NCBI GenBank assembly: GCA_038380795.1 | Contig: CM076260.1 | Span: 8,200,033 to 8,264,032 of the forward strand | From: Pyrocephalus nanus | Lineage: Eukaryota > Chordata > Aves > Passeriformes > Tyrannidae | Direction: 5' to 3' | DNA length: 64,000 bases | Part shown: positions 1 to 12,830 of the stretch, in pieces | Numbering within the stretch: the first letter of the stretch is position 1 | How the letters are laid out: each line of letters opens with the position of its first letter | The notes under the pieces: model-generated | What the model was told of the DNA's origin: nothing | Databases searched by the model: none | What the model saw: the letters and a program-made list of their open reading frames with translations, nothing else | Position numbers and translations under genes: made by a program

Positions 1-3000
1 CTGCCCATCTGGGATTTTGCAGATTTCTGAAACTTCTTGTGCTGCTTGTCAGGGAAGAGTAAATACTGGGCTAGAGAATCTTTGGTTTTTATCCACTGTG
101 GAAATTCCTAAACGTGTCAGCAATAACTAGCTATGTACAAACTTAGAAATGCTTAGAATACATATAAATAATTCCAGTCTCAAAAAGTATTAGCTCATGG
201 TATCTAACAGTCCAGTATTGATCGTTTTATTTTCACTGAGTAGCACCTTAACCCATAAAAAGACTACTGAAGTCTCAGAAGGTTTCTTTTGGAAAAAAAA
301 AAGTCCAAGTACAGGCATTAAAGTGTTGCCCCACTGGCTCAATATTTATCTAGTTGTTTTATCCCATGGGTCTTGATCCAGTTTACAACTGCTGAAAATT
401 GACTCAAGAGTAGACTAATTAATAAGTTCATAATAGTATCAAAGAGCAAGAAATCTTTAAAATGGCTATTTCTGCAAGGAAGTCAAATTGTTTTCTGAGA
501 ACTAGCAACATGAAACAAAATGCAGACCTCTTCAAAGGGAGTTACATCACTTTCAGCTATAAAATTTTGTTACTGTGTTTTCTGTAGATGTCCACAGAGG
601 AAGTATTTAGAAAAGGATTTTCTCAGCAGGTAAACTTTGGTTTCCTGAACTATTGAAAGCTCCTGGTTAGGGGGAGCATATCCCAGAACAGAGGCAGAGG
701 AAGAGAAGACAGGTATTATTAGGAATACTATATATATGATTACCTTAGCAAAGAGCAGGATATGGCAGCTCAACTAGGAACATTCTGAAACACCAGAAAG
801 AAAACATTTCAATTATCATATATTCCTAATAGCTTTTATGGATAAGGTTTCTTTTGGGAAGCACCTCCCTGGCAAATCATACCTACTCATCCTCTATCAG
901 CTGAGTCAGTCAGAGTACAAACTTACAAATTAAGATGTCAAAGCAGCTGTGGGACCTGAGTGTCTCCCTGACACAGGCTGAGATGTGCCTGTGGAGAGGG
1001 ACTGCTTGCAAATGTTTTGCTGAAAGCTGAGGACTGATACTCTCTTAACCACAGACCTGTGCTGTATTGCTTTTTTGCAGTTAGGATAGGAAAACACAGA
1101 AAGTTGCAATTCTCCTCAAACTTTGAGGGGAACAAGGGGTACATACATCCTGAATATTAGTGTCACCTTTGGCTCAGAAGGGAATGGGTGCATATCTCAA
1201 ATAATACCAACGAGATGTAGAAGTCTGTCATGGATAGAAGATTTACTTTTTGATAGTGTTTGTTTAATGTACAGATGCTGTTTACTGGATTTCAGACTAG
1301 TTACAAGGTTTTAGGGATGCCTTAAATATTTGTTTTACTGAAGTTAATATGTTCTTTTCTCAGAATTATTAAGACGTCCTTATCAGAAATTTGCATGAAC
1401 TAATCCTTTATAATGCTTTGAAAATTCTGGTCTACATGAAAGTCTGGCTTGTGATACTACAAAGACTTAATCTCAAATGCCAGACTACAGACAATAAAGC
1501 AGAATTTATGTATCTCTGAGTATATAATGCCTACATTCTGTTATATTTGTATTTCAAAAATTTGATTTTTGGAAACCAGTGAGAAAATTATGCTGTTCAT
1601 CATGCAAAAACTAAAAGGAAGTGCAGGATTTTATCTCTGCTCTGTGGAGAAAAAAAAAATAAGGTGCAAAGGTGCAAGAAGTATGATTCTTTCTCTGATG
1701 GAGAGACTTTGGTCCTTTACACAAGAACAGGATCGTGTTGATTCACAGCAGATTTTTCAAAGGGAAGGACAGACAGCCAAATGTTTATTAACTAAGCAAA
1801 AAAGAAGCTTAACAACTTCAAGCAATTCTTTCCCACAAGGTGAAAAACACCCAAAGAAGTTGGGAATGGGGGCTAAATCAGACTGCTGACTGATAAGGAT
1901 CCTTCCCAAGGCTAATAACAAAGGTTTACCACAGACAAGCAGCAGATTAAGGATTTTAAACCTTTCTCTGGCTAGGGCTAAGGAATCTGCTGTGGTAATT
2001 CTGCAATCTGTACCTCTTTGGATAGCTATCAAAAATAGTGATGAAGAAAGTACATAGGCCTGAAACGTAAATGAGGTTTTTCATTCTGCACAGTGAGTAA
2101 GTGAGGTTTGATCCCTGTGGAAGGGGTTGCTGAGAGTGGAGAAGAAAAATCTACTCGTTAAGGTAGTAGAGGAGAACACAATGGACATGAGAGGAGGAGG
2201 AGGAGAGACATAGCCTGAGAGCATCGCTTTGCTGAAGCAAGAATGGGGAGAGCTGTTTGCCTTCATGAGCTTTTGGCTCTACAATGTGTTTAGATCCTGT
2301 TTTGGGGGATTAACAGGTCCCAACACTAACTACCTTTGAAAATGATCTGGGCTGAGTGTTTGAAAGATAATAATTTACTTTAGAGCTGTGTGTTGCCTCA
2401 TGCACAGTGGCTGCACTGCTCTGGGCTCTCTCAGGCAGCTCTTTCTGTAGTAAAGCCAAATGTGTACTATATAACTTGCTTTTCACACAGTATTCCATGG
2501 AAATGGAGTTTTCAATGGACTTATGTGATATGTCTTCATTTTGGCTTCATTATTTAAGAGATATTTTGCATGACTTGTAGCTTCTATGTGATAGCATTTT
2601 TCAAATGCAGTTACACTGATTAGACATAATCTACAACGAATGGGATATAAAAATGATTGATTGTGGCTGGCTTCTCTTTTAAAAGAACCAAGTGTTTTGA
2701 TAGCCAATGAAAGAGAAAAAAAGTGGTTATTGGGCCTGTACTTTTCTGCATGACCTCTGTCTGAAGACCATCACCTTCATTCTAATAGTTTGATTTGTGT
2801 TTCAAATAAATTATTCAATAATTTCAAGCAGAGAAAGCTCTCTGTCTCTTTTGGAGTGTGACTTCTTTTTTTTTACACCCAACTGAGTTGCAACTAAATG
2901 CTTCACTGTGCTCCAAACCAACTTTGCAATTTACTTCTGAATTTCTAATGCTTTCTCCACCTGTAATGGCTTTCAGTGGCAACAGAGGTGGTCCTGCGAC

Positions 3001-3209
3001 TCACACAGAGTTCTGCTTCCTCTTTTAAGGTAGTGACAGATAAAAAGGAGGAGAGTAAAAAGTTATTCAGAGGTTAGAGAAGGGCAGCGTCCATTAAGAA
3101 ATAAAATGCTCACAAAGCAAATCCTATAGCCCCAGTTAATTGAATAGTTAAAATATCTCAGCTTCCATTTGTAAGTTCCAAAATACAGCCCTTTGTGATG
3201 GCTTTATGG
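1..3209. other. Unique AT-rich sequence, no gene recognised
   Basis: No frame exceeds 106 codons and none shows a family I know. No CR1 or LTR signature is visible. Small features only: a GGA-rich run near 2193-2206 and scattered short A and T runs. Intergenic or intronic sequence is the simplest reading. Confidence 0.6.
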
Positions 3210-3231
3210 TTTTTTTTTTTTTTTTTTTTTT
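3210..3231. repeat. Poly-T tract, 22 bp
   Basis: An uninterrupted run of 22 T, followed by gcttctacag, so it resembles a polypyrimidine tract plus AG splice acceptor on the plus strand. No coding frame of note follows, so I treat it as a simple repeat. Confidence 0.9.
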
Positions 3232-4447
3232 GCTTCTACAGACTTCTGCTAAGCTTGCAAGTCTGGCAAGCGGCTAGAAAGCTCTGAAAATGAGTGATCT
3301 CTGTTCACCCTATGGATTTTTCCAAGATCCCCCGAACTTGCAGTTTTATTCTGCATATAAACCTTAAGTGAAATGGGGCTGAAATTGGTGTCTTAGACCT
3401 TTCAGATTTTCCTGTGTCAAGGAATACAATGAAGAAGATACCTGTCTGTGCTGGTACCCGATTTGTCTCCTGTCTGTCACTTGTAAAGTAGCAATGGTGG
3501 AATATTGCCTTCCTCTTGAGAAATTCTCTGGGCTCCTTCCTTGTGGGAAATAGCACAGTATTGTGATGCAGATTTTCTGCCAAATCTCACAAATCCCTCA
3601 CTGTGGGGATTTCTCTTTTCAGTCGTCTATCCTCCCGTCTGTAGAGCACTCGCATTCAATACAGAAGGCTTATCACTTCCTTTTTAGAACTGTAAGAACC
3701 AACATCACAGCCTGCAAAAACCCACCTGGTGAGCCAGATCTCATTTATTCAATTTTTGAATCTTACTGAGGACTGCTTTAGAGAGGAAGAGCCTCTGATA
3801 AGTTATTTGCAGTTTCCTTTAAAATACACCTGCCTCAACTGAGTTTCAAGAGACTCCTGCTTTTATGCACCAGCAGATAGATCATAATTATATTTGTTGC
3901 TAAATGGATAACTGTGATGTCCAATATTTAATTAGTGCCACCTGTCTGACTGGATACGTGTGCAACTGCAACTGTAAAGTATGTCAGTGCCATTCGGATA
4001 TAAAGGAGGGAAAAGCAGGCATGGCTGTTAGGAAAACAGACAGACTCAAGAGCTCACTCTGGATTGGAAGGCAGATTCTCACTGATTGTTCAAATTAACA
4101 CCCAACCAGAGCACATGGAAGTTGACATCCATGGAATACACTTAGGTCTCCCATCTGTGATTTCAGCTTTGTACTAGGTTTTACCTTGGCAGTGAAATGC
4201 ACCCCTCTGCAGGGGGGTATATACACAGATTTGGGTGTTCAGAGGGGCTCCTGAATTTACATTTCAGACAGAGGCAACAGCTATCATTGCAATATTCACT
4301 GGGCTTGCATCAGTCTGCTGCTGTAAACAGGCTCACACGTGTGCAAGATATATCTCATCATGCATCGAAGTGTTCTTATGGAGGATATTCCACCTACAGT
4401 AGACCAGAACTGAGAGTTAGGTCACTGAGTTTGCCACTGTTGGGTCA
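3232..4447. other. Unique sequence, no gene recognised
   Basis: Only short frames (92 codons or fewer) without recognisable motifs. The segment at 4197-4215 contains a C-run/G-run hairpin with one G-T wobble. Nothing else stands out. Confidence 0.55.
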
Positions 4448-4505
4448 TTTATTTTATTTTTTTTTTCCTAGTATTTACCTCTTCTTTTTTTTTTTTTTTT
4501 TTTTT
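4448..4505. repeat. T-rich tract with 21-T run ending in a splice-acceptor-like GCAG
   Basis: Two T-rich blocks, the second an unbroken run of 21 T at 4485-4505 followed directly by gcag. Downstream, one frame stays open for 24 codons and stops at 4581-4583. This could mimic or be a terminal exon acceptor, but no donor-side partner or protein homology is visible, so only the simple repeat is claimed. Confidence 0.8.
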
Positions 4506-5438
4506 GCAGCTTTGAGGGAAGAAAGTTGCACAGTTGTTAAAACAGAACTGCAAGAGCCTGAGTTTTGTGAGGCATTGCAGTGATATGACAGTGAACAACG
4601 TTATCAGTTAAGATAAATCCAACTAAAAGTACACTAATAAATAAATGCATTTATACCCTTTCATATCCAGGGAATAAATTAACAATTTATTGATAGCATT
4701 AATAGTATTATTAATACTATTTTTGACTGAGAGAAAAAATAGACACAAACAAACCAAACACAAAATGGCTGGTTGTTAATAAATACAGAAAATTTTACAA
4801 ATAGCCAATAACACGATGTACTTCACAGTGTAACTATCTCTGTTGCAGTTTGACCTAAATACTAAAGATAGACACAAGAATGTTGATGACTTCTCTGCAG
4901 ACCCCAAATGACCAGGATTTAGACCTTATAATTCACCAGGTGAACAACAGTGATATGAAGGTCTCGTAGTATGACAGAGTCCTGATTCAGCAGAGACCTG
5001 GAATGTTTCCTGATAAATTACTGTCATTTACTAATATCTGTGCAACACTCAGACAGAATCAGCTGTTGGAATACTTCAGTTCCACCTGGTACATGCTGCA
5101 GTTTAAAAAGAAAAGTGATCTGCCAGCAGTAATAACACCGTCATAAATCTGGCAGTCCTAAGCCTAGTGTTCTATCTTCTGGCTTCTTAAGTTTGCCAAA
5201 TCATAACTTTTAACACTTAGAGGAGTACTAACATACTATGTTATTATAGGTGGGTTTCTGTCTAAATGGGCTTAGATAATATGAGAACAGTATTTTAATT
5301 CTAATTAGGGCCTGAATATATTTTACAGGCATTTCCAGCACTTATGCAAGTACTCTTCAGAAACTATACAATACTTACTCAACTTCATTTCCCATCCCCT
5401 TTTTAATCAGGTACTTTAAGGCTGGTTTCTCTTTTTTT
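4506..5438. other. Unique AT-rich sequence with a small perfect hairpin
   Basis: No gene recognised. At 4701-4721 there is a perfect inverted repeat: 9 bp arms (aatagtatt / aatactatt) around a 3-base loop. It is short and AT-only and could arise by chance. Confidence 0.5.
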
Positions 5439-5467
5439 GGGGGAGGAGGGGGGGGTTGGGGGTTGGG
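5439..5467 (+). repeat. G-quadruplex-type G-run cluster
   Basis: Within 29 bases there are G-runs of 5, 8, 5 and 3, plus a GG, separated by 2-4 base spacers. This meets the usual G3+N1-7 pattern for an intramolecular quadruplex on the plus strand. T-rich sequence flanks it on both sides. There is no adjacent gene to suggest promoter function. Confidence 0.75.
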
Positions 5468-5984
5468 AGGCAGTTGTTTATTTTTTTAATTATCATTTTT
5501 ATTTTTTTTCCCGTGGTCCCTACAACTGTGTTAAATACATCTTCAGAGATGGATATCAGAACTTAGAGTGGAATGTTGAGGAACACTATTGTTTTATTTT
5601 TAATGTCTTCATTCTAGTGTTAGGGTCTAGCTTAATTTTTACATTGAAGACTGTTAGAAACCTCCCTCTGACAGTTTTTGCTGTTTGTTGTCATCCAGCC
5701 TTTTCTAACAGTGAGGGGAGGTAACTAACTACTTGACCTTTCTGGCAATGGTCTGGCAGAAGATTATAATAATCTTCCAACCTCCAACAGTGATAAGCTA
5801 GTATACAAGCAGTGTTTTGCACTGTAATAATCTGTGGCTAAAATTTTTCTAGGATAGAAACCAACGTATATCTTGTCTAAAGCATGTACTCAGATGAGAT
5901 GGGTATGTAATAACTTATTTTCGAACCAAAGGGACTCATTTTTACTGTGCTCTTGCTAAAAAAGGATGGACTGAATGATCACAC

Positions 5985-6132
5985 ATGGTGTGATTCTTGG
6001 GGATAGTCTTGTGCAGGGCTAAGAGCTGGACTCAGTGATCTTTATGAGTCCCTTCCAGCTTGACATATTCTGTGACTCTGTGATCCTCGAGATACTCTTT
6101 CAGCCTGGTATTTTATATTCTATGATTCTCTG
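5985..6132 (+). mobile_element. CR1 LINE 3' end fragment
   Basis: The segment reads cttgtgcagggc..gagctggactcagtgatcttta..gtcccttcca..attctgtgactctgtgat. This matches the avian CR1 3' untranslated end, in which a pyrimidine-rich 'gtcccttccaac' block precedes ATTCTRTGATTCTRTG repeats. A second copy of the terminal motif (atattctatgattctctg) lies at 6113-6131, suggesting a duplicated or extended terminus. CR1 copies are usually 5'-truncated and end in this octamer repeat rather than poly-A. Confidence 0.85.
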
Positions 6133-7504
6133 TTAGTTGGTCTGGAACAAGAAAATAATTGACTCTGAAAGAGACCCCTGGAGGTAAGGCACTGAGGCAA
6201 GTTAATCATCTTTGCCCATGCCTGCAGCTCCAAACATAATATAACTACCTATTACTTGTGTTTACCAAACATTTTGTACCTATTTCTTCATTTGCTACTT
6301 CACAAGTGCCAAAAGTCTATTTTACTTTTTTGTTCTTTAGTGTGTGTATGCTGAGAGATTAGGTGTGTCCATACATTATAACTTTCTGATAGAGTGAAAA
6401 TTGTTTTGGAGGGAATAAAGAGCTACTTCAACTTAAAAATATCTGCATATGTTCTTAAATCCCTCTTATCTGTAATACTTTTTTAGTGTGTTAACAGGTG
6501 TCCCTCTGCTGAAATATTAATTATGAATTTATTCCGTGAAAATAAGAACCTCAGACTAAGAAAATTGTGATGAATTTGAATATATGCAAGACTTCACCAT
6601 GAATAAAGCATCCCTGTGAATAAGATTTTCTCCATGAATGAGATGCTGGAATAGTTGACTTTAATTTGCTTGAATTAAAATACAGTTAAGGCAGTGCACA
6701 GTTATGATGTCTCTGTCTCTTTCATGAACTTAGACTTCGACTGAATTAATTTTTCTGATTTTAAATAAACATATTTATAGAGAGATATATGTATAGACTG
6801 GTTCAAAACTTTCTGAAATCTGAAACACTTCTGTGGGTCGCAGTGAGGTCTGAATGAGTGTAGTTGCCATAATCCTGAAAAAGAGGGAACCTCTTGAAGA
6901 CTGCCATAAAATTTCAGAGACCATGGTCCACACTGACAGGACAGTTTAGACAATTTGAACAATTTATACAGCCTAAGCATTGCTTAGAAGGTAGCCTGCA
7001 CTTGCCATACTGATTTTCTCTCTTCCTACATTTATAAGTTAACAAAATCATATCCAATACCTGATTCTTGATATTCTCATGCCTTCACAAGGAGTATTGA
7101 AATCCTTGGAAAGAGCCAAAGACTGGAATCTTGGAAATACAGAACTGGAACTTGTTTCTTGGTCTTCAAATGCAATCCTCTGACATTATGGAAACAGTGT
7201 CCTATATTTACTTTCTTAAATGTTTCAAACAGTATATTAATAGTAGTTGCACTTTTTATCCCTGGTACTTGGAAAATGATTTCAGAATCTGCTTTGTTTT
7301 GTATCTTACTGCAATAACACTCAGGTTATGACCATTTATTACTGTGTGATACACTCTCCTTGAGTTTAAATAAGTCCTTTATCTCCCATATTTGTTCACT
7401 GGTTTATGTACAGGCACCGATCACATCCCTTTGGGTTACAAGGGGAATTCTTCTCTTATCTGATAAGCTCTTGGTTCCACTCAATGGATAACAACAGTGA
7501 TCCT
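6133..7504. other. Unique AT-rich sequence, no gene recognised
   Basis: No long frame (92 codons at most) and no mobile-element signature that I can defend. The stretch 7380-7500 may be a degraded extension of the CR1 that follows, but I could not align it with confidence. Confidence 0.5.
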
Positions 7505-8045
7505 TCTCTATGTCTATTCCATTTCATATCTTCCTTGAAAATAAATGACCAGAACTGTACACACTATTAAAAACTAAGTCTCATCAAGGCTTAGTATAGC
7601 AGAATTTATTCTTTTTTGTCTCAGCTGGAAATACTTTGACTGATATATTGCATGATGGCATTTGAGTTTTTCCACACTTGCCATCTCTTGCTAGCTTGTA
7701 GTCATCCTGTGAGCAGCTTGTACACCTGTGTCTCTCTCTTCCCAATCAATTCTTGACAAGTCAATAGAAGAAATTCTCATTCATAGTCCCTCATGACCTT
7801 ACTCTTTTTATTTTAAATTTAATTTAATTTGATTATGCTGACTCCTCAGGGCCATGCAGTTCTTTCTGTGAAATACTCTAATCCTCTTCAGTATTGACAA
7901 TGCCTTTTAGCTTTCCATCTAAAGAATACTTTTTCTTTTATAATCCAAGGTTATTTACACAAAAAATTAACAACATTGATCCAAGGCCAACCATTTGCTA
8001 CCCCCCTTTTTTTCCATTTCAGTACTTTCAGTACTTCTCTGCTAG
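7505..8045 (-). mobile_element. Old CR1 LINE fragment (ORF2 C-terminal / 3' region)
   Basis: Read on the minus strand, it contains degraded blocks of CR1 in the right order. On the plus strand these are ccagaactgtacacactatt..aagtctcatcaaggcttagtatagcagaa, then tgcagttctttctgtgaaatactctaatcctcttcagtattgacaatgcctt, then ttaacaacattgatccaaggcca. These correspond to the complement of the ORF2 region after the reverse transcriptase. Divergence is high and no frame survives. It ends about 50 bases before a younger CR1 3' end of the same orientation. Confidence 0.65.
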
Positions 8046-8097
8046 CCAATTCTTTACTTGCCTCACAGTTACAGTACTGATTCTCATCTTCCTACCC

Positions 8098-8162
8098 ATA
8101 GAATCATAGAATATCTTGAGTGGAAGGGACCCACAGGGATCATCAAAGTTCAGCTCCTGGAC
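8098..8162 (-). mobile_element. CR1 LINE 3' terminus
   Basis: atagaatcatagaatatcttgagtggaagggacccacagggatcatc is the complement of the CR1 3' end: terminal octamer repeats, then the ggaaggga-cc-gatcatc block. Only about 65 bp remain, a severe 5' truncation. Confidence 0.85.
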
Positions 8163-11100
8163 ATTGATGACTCCATCATTAACGATTCTTCATATAATTT
8201 ATTTATATATTTACTGTATTTATCACATTTACATATGATGCCAGTATTTTACTGACCTCCAAATGGATGAAAAGTAATGTCTCTTCTTTGTTTAGGTGAC
8301 TTGGACAAAGCAGCATAGGTGACCTAGCCTGTCTGGATCTTGGTTAAACGCAGGTCACATATTATCTTATGTTTTTATAACTTGAACTATGATAGCCTTG
8401 AAAATGAACATTGCATGATTTCATGGCCTTCAGATTCAGTTGGATACTGTGTTCTCTAAACTTGGTGGTCCTACATGTCATATACTGTACTACAGTACTT
8501 TAGCATCATAAGTCAGTGCTTTCAGACCTTTTGTGGGTCCAAAGCAATTCAGCACACAAACCCCCAGTTTCTTCAACATCTCTTCTGAGATACAAGAGTA
8601 ATAACTGGGCCTTGAAAAGAAGCATTATTTTAATACTTGAAGCATTTTTGAAGTAAAGGACAAAAGTAAAACTTTGAAAAATGTTTTCTATACTACAACA
8701 GCAGAAGTTAATTTCTCAGAGCATCGGTGATGAGGATTGTACCTAAATGTTTGTTCTGTGGAAGCAACATATATATGCTTTTTGAGAAGAGTTGGGCATC
8801 CTTCATTACCAAGCACTGAACAGGATGGGACCAATCGTGAATCAAGTTTAATTTCAATAAAGGTAATTGTTCTGTCAGGCTCCTTAACCATTGCTTAAAC
8901 TCAATATTATTCTTGCATGGAAATTGTTTGCGTAGTAGAAGTATCCAGAAGGTTGATATTATAAAGGAGAGCAGTAAACTTCAGCACTAGCAAACTAGGT
9001 AAGAATTCTTCTTTTAAGGTGTTTAATTTCAGACAGCTTTCCAAATTAAAGATGAGCATACGTCCCCAGAGTGTTATTATTCCTAACTATCCTGAAATAC
9101 ACAGTGTCTCTTTGACAGTTGTACAGCTGAAACTCATTGTTATTGGTTCTATTTCTTAATTTAAAAATGCAATTTTAAAACCCTTGAAAAATGATACAGC
9201 ACATTTCAATACCTGAAAAACAATAGAATTTTCAATGACAAATACTTTGCAATGAATCAGACTGCATAGACACAGGGGAAAAAATACCCTCGTCAACATT
9301 AACTTGTCTTTCTCTTTTCTCTTTCCTTTATTTACATTTTTTTACTTGTTAAAAAATATCCTCAATTACAGTATAAACTGAATACGGGTGGTAAAGGTTG
9401 GTTCAGAAGCTGGGTTATCAATTTATTACAGAAAGCAATAGTAAAAGCTAATAGATGAAGTGTATATGACCTTCATATCGGATTAGCGACCACTGTAGTA
9501 TATTAGCAAAATATTGTGCATTGTATTCAGTAACTCAAGATGATATTTTTCTTATTATAATATAAAAAAATCCATTTGTGTAATACAAATGTTCATTCTA
9601 GCCTGCCTTATCAGGGATTTCCATGTTGTATTTCCAGCCCAGTCTCCTGCTTAGTGGTCTGGTTTACATAATGGTATAAGTGTAAAATGGAGTACGCTTT
9701 TGAAATGAGAAGGACTAAGGTAATGAAGGACAAATAAGGAAATGTAAACAAAACACAAAGGAAAGGGAAATTGGGAAAATGAGAGAAAGGGAAAAGAAAG
9801 TGAGACAGGCTATGTTAAGGTAGGAAAGTAAATGCAAACACTTTAAAAAATAAGAAACAAAGAAGGAGAATTTTAATGCTCAGAGGTAAGCTTATCAGTT
9901 CTTATGCCCAAGTTTGAAATTAAGATCCAATTTTCAGTTCTAGCTGAACTGATTTCAGCTCAGGTATTGGTATATGTGCATGAAGATGACCTTTCCTCAT
10001 AATGTCGGTAACCTGCTTCTTGGAAAAGTCCTCACATAATGAAATAAAGCTAGTGTATCATTAATTATTGGAATTCAGATTCAAGTCCCGATGGCTCATA
10101 TTTCTTAACAAAAAGTTTAAGACTTAGTGGAAACCATGCAATGTTTTGCTCATGCTTTTGGCTGTTCAAATAAGAGAACATTTATACATTGATATTACAC
10201 TTATATTAATGCAGCCTGACTATTTCAGTGATGATCTGGGATTACTTTACTTTCCCCGAGTAGTACTTTCAACAGTTTGGTGTCCCTCTAAAACTAACTA
10301 AATACTTCTAGGGGTTGACACTACTTTTTTTGAGGTGTCATTAGACTGTAGTCTATGTAGTCTATAGACATAGTCTATGTATTTCATCCATGATGAGATG
10401 CAATGAAAACTGCTTCTGACTAATTTATCTTAATTTATCTTAATTTATCATTATCTCCCTGATGCTTCCGGACCTGGACTCAAGAGATGTGTGCTCTTGA
10501 TTCTCCTGAGCATCAGATCTTCGAGTCACAGCAATAAGAATAAAATCATATGGATGATCACATGGATAATCACATGGTTGCATATAAAAAATGGCCAAAT
10601 GGGTTAATAAGTGGGCCACCATCAGTATACTAATCTGTCAATCTATGCAAAACAAAAAACCTTCTCATGCACATGCATGAATTTGGCAAGAGCAAAGTAG
10701 ACAGCATATTTGGAGCCATTAGCATGTGTGTTCTTCCAAAATTTCTGCTATATGTGAGACAGAGATTGATTGGGTTATAAATGTACTTGTGATGTGGACG
10801 AAAATTAATGCAGATAATCAAAAAGGAAAAAAACCAGCAATTTTTTTTGAAATGTTAAAACTCAGCTGTTTGCTTATTTTCACAACTGTTCCAGTCTTGC
10901 TTGCAAGTTCTCTCCCTGTTACAAATGCCAAACACAGGTCTGCAGTGGTGTCGAGGATCCAAGACCTATAGTACCACCATCCAGAACTCACTGAGGCTTT
11001 CCAGTTGTTTCACAGAAAAAAACTCCTTATTTAAGTGCTGGAAAAGGAGCTTCATTACTAAGTTGCGATGGCATTTTGCTACCTGTGACAACTACACGGA

Positions 11101-12780
11101 ACCTTCTATGCAATTATTTATGTCAAGTTGGTCAGGATTTGGAGCCAGCAATTTTTCTGTTGATTCAGGGAAGGCAGTGCTTCATTCCTCCTGTTCAAAA
11201 GCATTTTGTTCAATATCAGAAGGTAACCGTGTATTGCCTTGTTAGACTATCTCGGCCCAGTACCAAGCCATCTGCTCCTTAATCGGCCCTGATGGATGTT
11301 TATTTAGTTTGTTCTAGCGATGGTGAACTGAGGGCTGCCTTCAATAATCTGCTAAAGTATGTAACTATTCTTTCAGTTAAAGTGTTCTTTCTGATATCTT
11401 ATGCCCCTTGCTGCTATTTAAATAAATTAATTCTTGTCGTATTTCTAGTGGATGTGGAAATCATCTGATTAGTTTCTTTCTTGAACCATCTGTTTACATA
11501 GTCTAAAACTTACCGTGTCTACCTTCAGCAGTCTCTGCTTTGTATTAAGTAAGTAAAATAATTTCTGGCTGGCTTCAATAAGCAGGTGCAGGATTGCAGT
11601 CTTTGTCCATGGGAAGTGAATAGAATGAAAGCAGCATGTAATACGCCTTATGTATGACACCTGTGTTTTTCCAGCCCACTCTGACTGCTTTCTTTAGGCA
11701 GGAGAACCCACGTTAGGTTGGAACATGCTACTTCCAACACCGAAGCTGTACAAAGACATTAACGCCATTAGCACAGTGCTCTGCATGCACTAATTAACCC
11801 TGCACCCGCACAGCAAAACTGATGCTGTTTATTTCACAGTTCACATGAGTATCTCCACATGACACTGCTTGAAACAGTATAGAAACATTTATTTGTAAAG
11901 AACATTTCAGGGGGGATAGGTAGGCAAGAACTATCCCAAAAAGTGTAGATATTTATTTCCGCAACTTGAAGTATAAATAAAACTTTATGTATTTAGTATA
12001 ATGAATAGTCACTTATTATCCATTATACACACTGTCCTCCCCTACTACTTTCTTAATGAATGTGTTGCCAGAGGGTATATTACTTAGCAGTTTGAAAAAT
12101 CCCTATTTGCTTAATGAGTTTCACTCACTCCACAGTAGTCCTAAAATTGGGCAGATACTGGTTTTAGTCATTATATTTGTTCGTTATCCTGGCTGAAACT
12201 TCCAAAAGAACTTAAATGTTATCTGAGAGTCAACAGAAAATAGATGCCTAAAACTTCTAAGAACAATTGAGGATTTTACTCAGACTATAATTTATTCTGA
12301 GGCCTGTTACATCAAGGTCATAGTTTTCATTTTTGTAAATGAGGTAGTTTCAATGAAGAAAAGATCAGCTCTGAACTTTATTCAGTTGCTCATAGACCTA
12401 GTTTTAGACATAACTTCTTCTCCTGAATAATGAACTCTGAAGAGGGGTTCACAGACTTGCTGATACTCCTCCACAAAAGTTCATTTGCATATTGAACATT
12501 TCTTTTGTTTCCATTTTTAAATACTGGGTTTCTACAGAATATTTTACTTTAATTCTGGCCAATTACCAGTTACATATTTAGCAAAAGATGTCAATCTTCT
12601 GGGTGTCCCTGTTCTGCAGGAAAGCATCTTTGAGTGAAGACAGAGCTTGGTATTCCCTAATGAGGGAAAGGTTATCCACTTTTGTGTTTACACTTCTGTA
12701 TTTCATCCTGCGATATGGACAAACCTCATAATGACAAACCAAACTCCCTGAATGTCTGTGATTTTCAGTTTTAGGAATTA
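8163..12780. other. Long unique stretch, no gene recognised
   Basis: AT-rich and low in repeats. Local tandem features: about three imperfect copies of tagtctatg at 10348-10380, with a palindromic core gtctatagac, and three copies of the 10-mer taatttatct at 10421-10450 (last base differs in the third). The longest frame is 114 codons at 10901-11245 on the plus strand. It shows no motif I recognise and is probably fortuitous. Confidence 0.5.
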
Positions 12781-12830
12781 AAAGAAAAAAAAAAGAAAGA
12801 AAGAAAGAAAGAAAGAAAGAAGGAAAGGGA
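12781..12830 (+). repeat. (AAAG)n microsatellite
   Basis: An A-rich start is followed by about seven consecutive aaag units, then aagg variants. Purine-only on this strand. Likely length-variable between individuals. Confidence 0.9.

Noticed and set aside
4485..4583. Poly-T plus gcag followed by a 24-codon open frame as a terminal exon
   Set aside because: Any poly-T before an AG looks like an acceptor, and there is no upstream exon, homology or polyadenylation evidence.
10322..10622. Tandem and inverted short repeats as a CRISPR-like array
   Set aside because: Units are about 10 bp, imperfect and without spacers of constant length. The genome is avian, not prokaryotic.
10901..11245. 114-codon plus-strand frame as a small gene
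   Set aside because: No recognisable domain, no clear splice context, and a second overlapping frame on the same strand (11076-11282). Not enough support.
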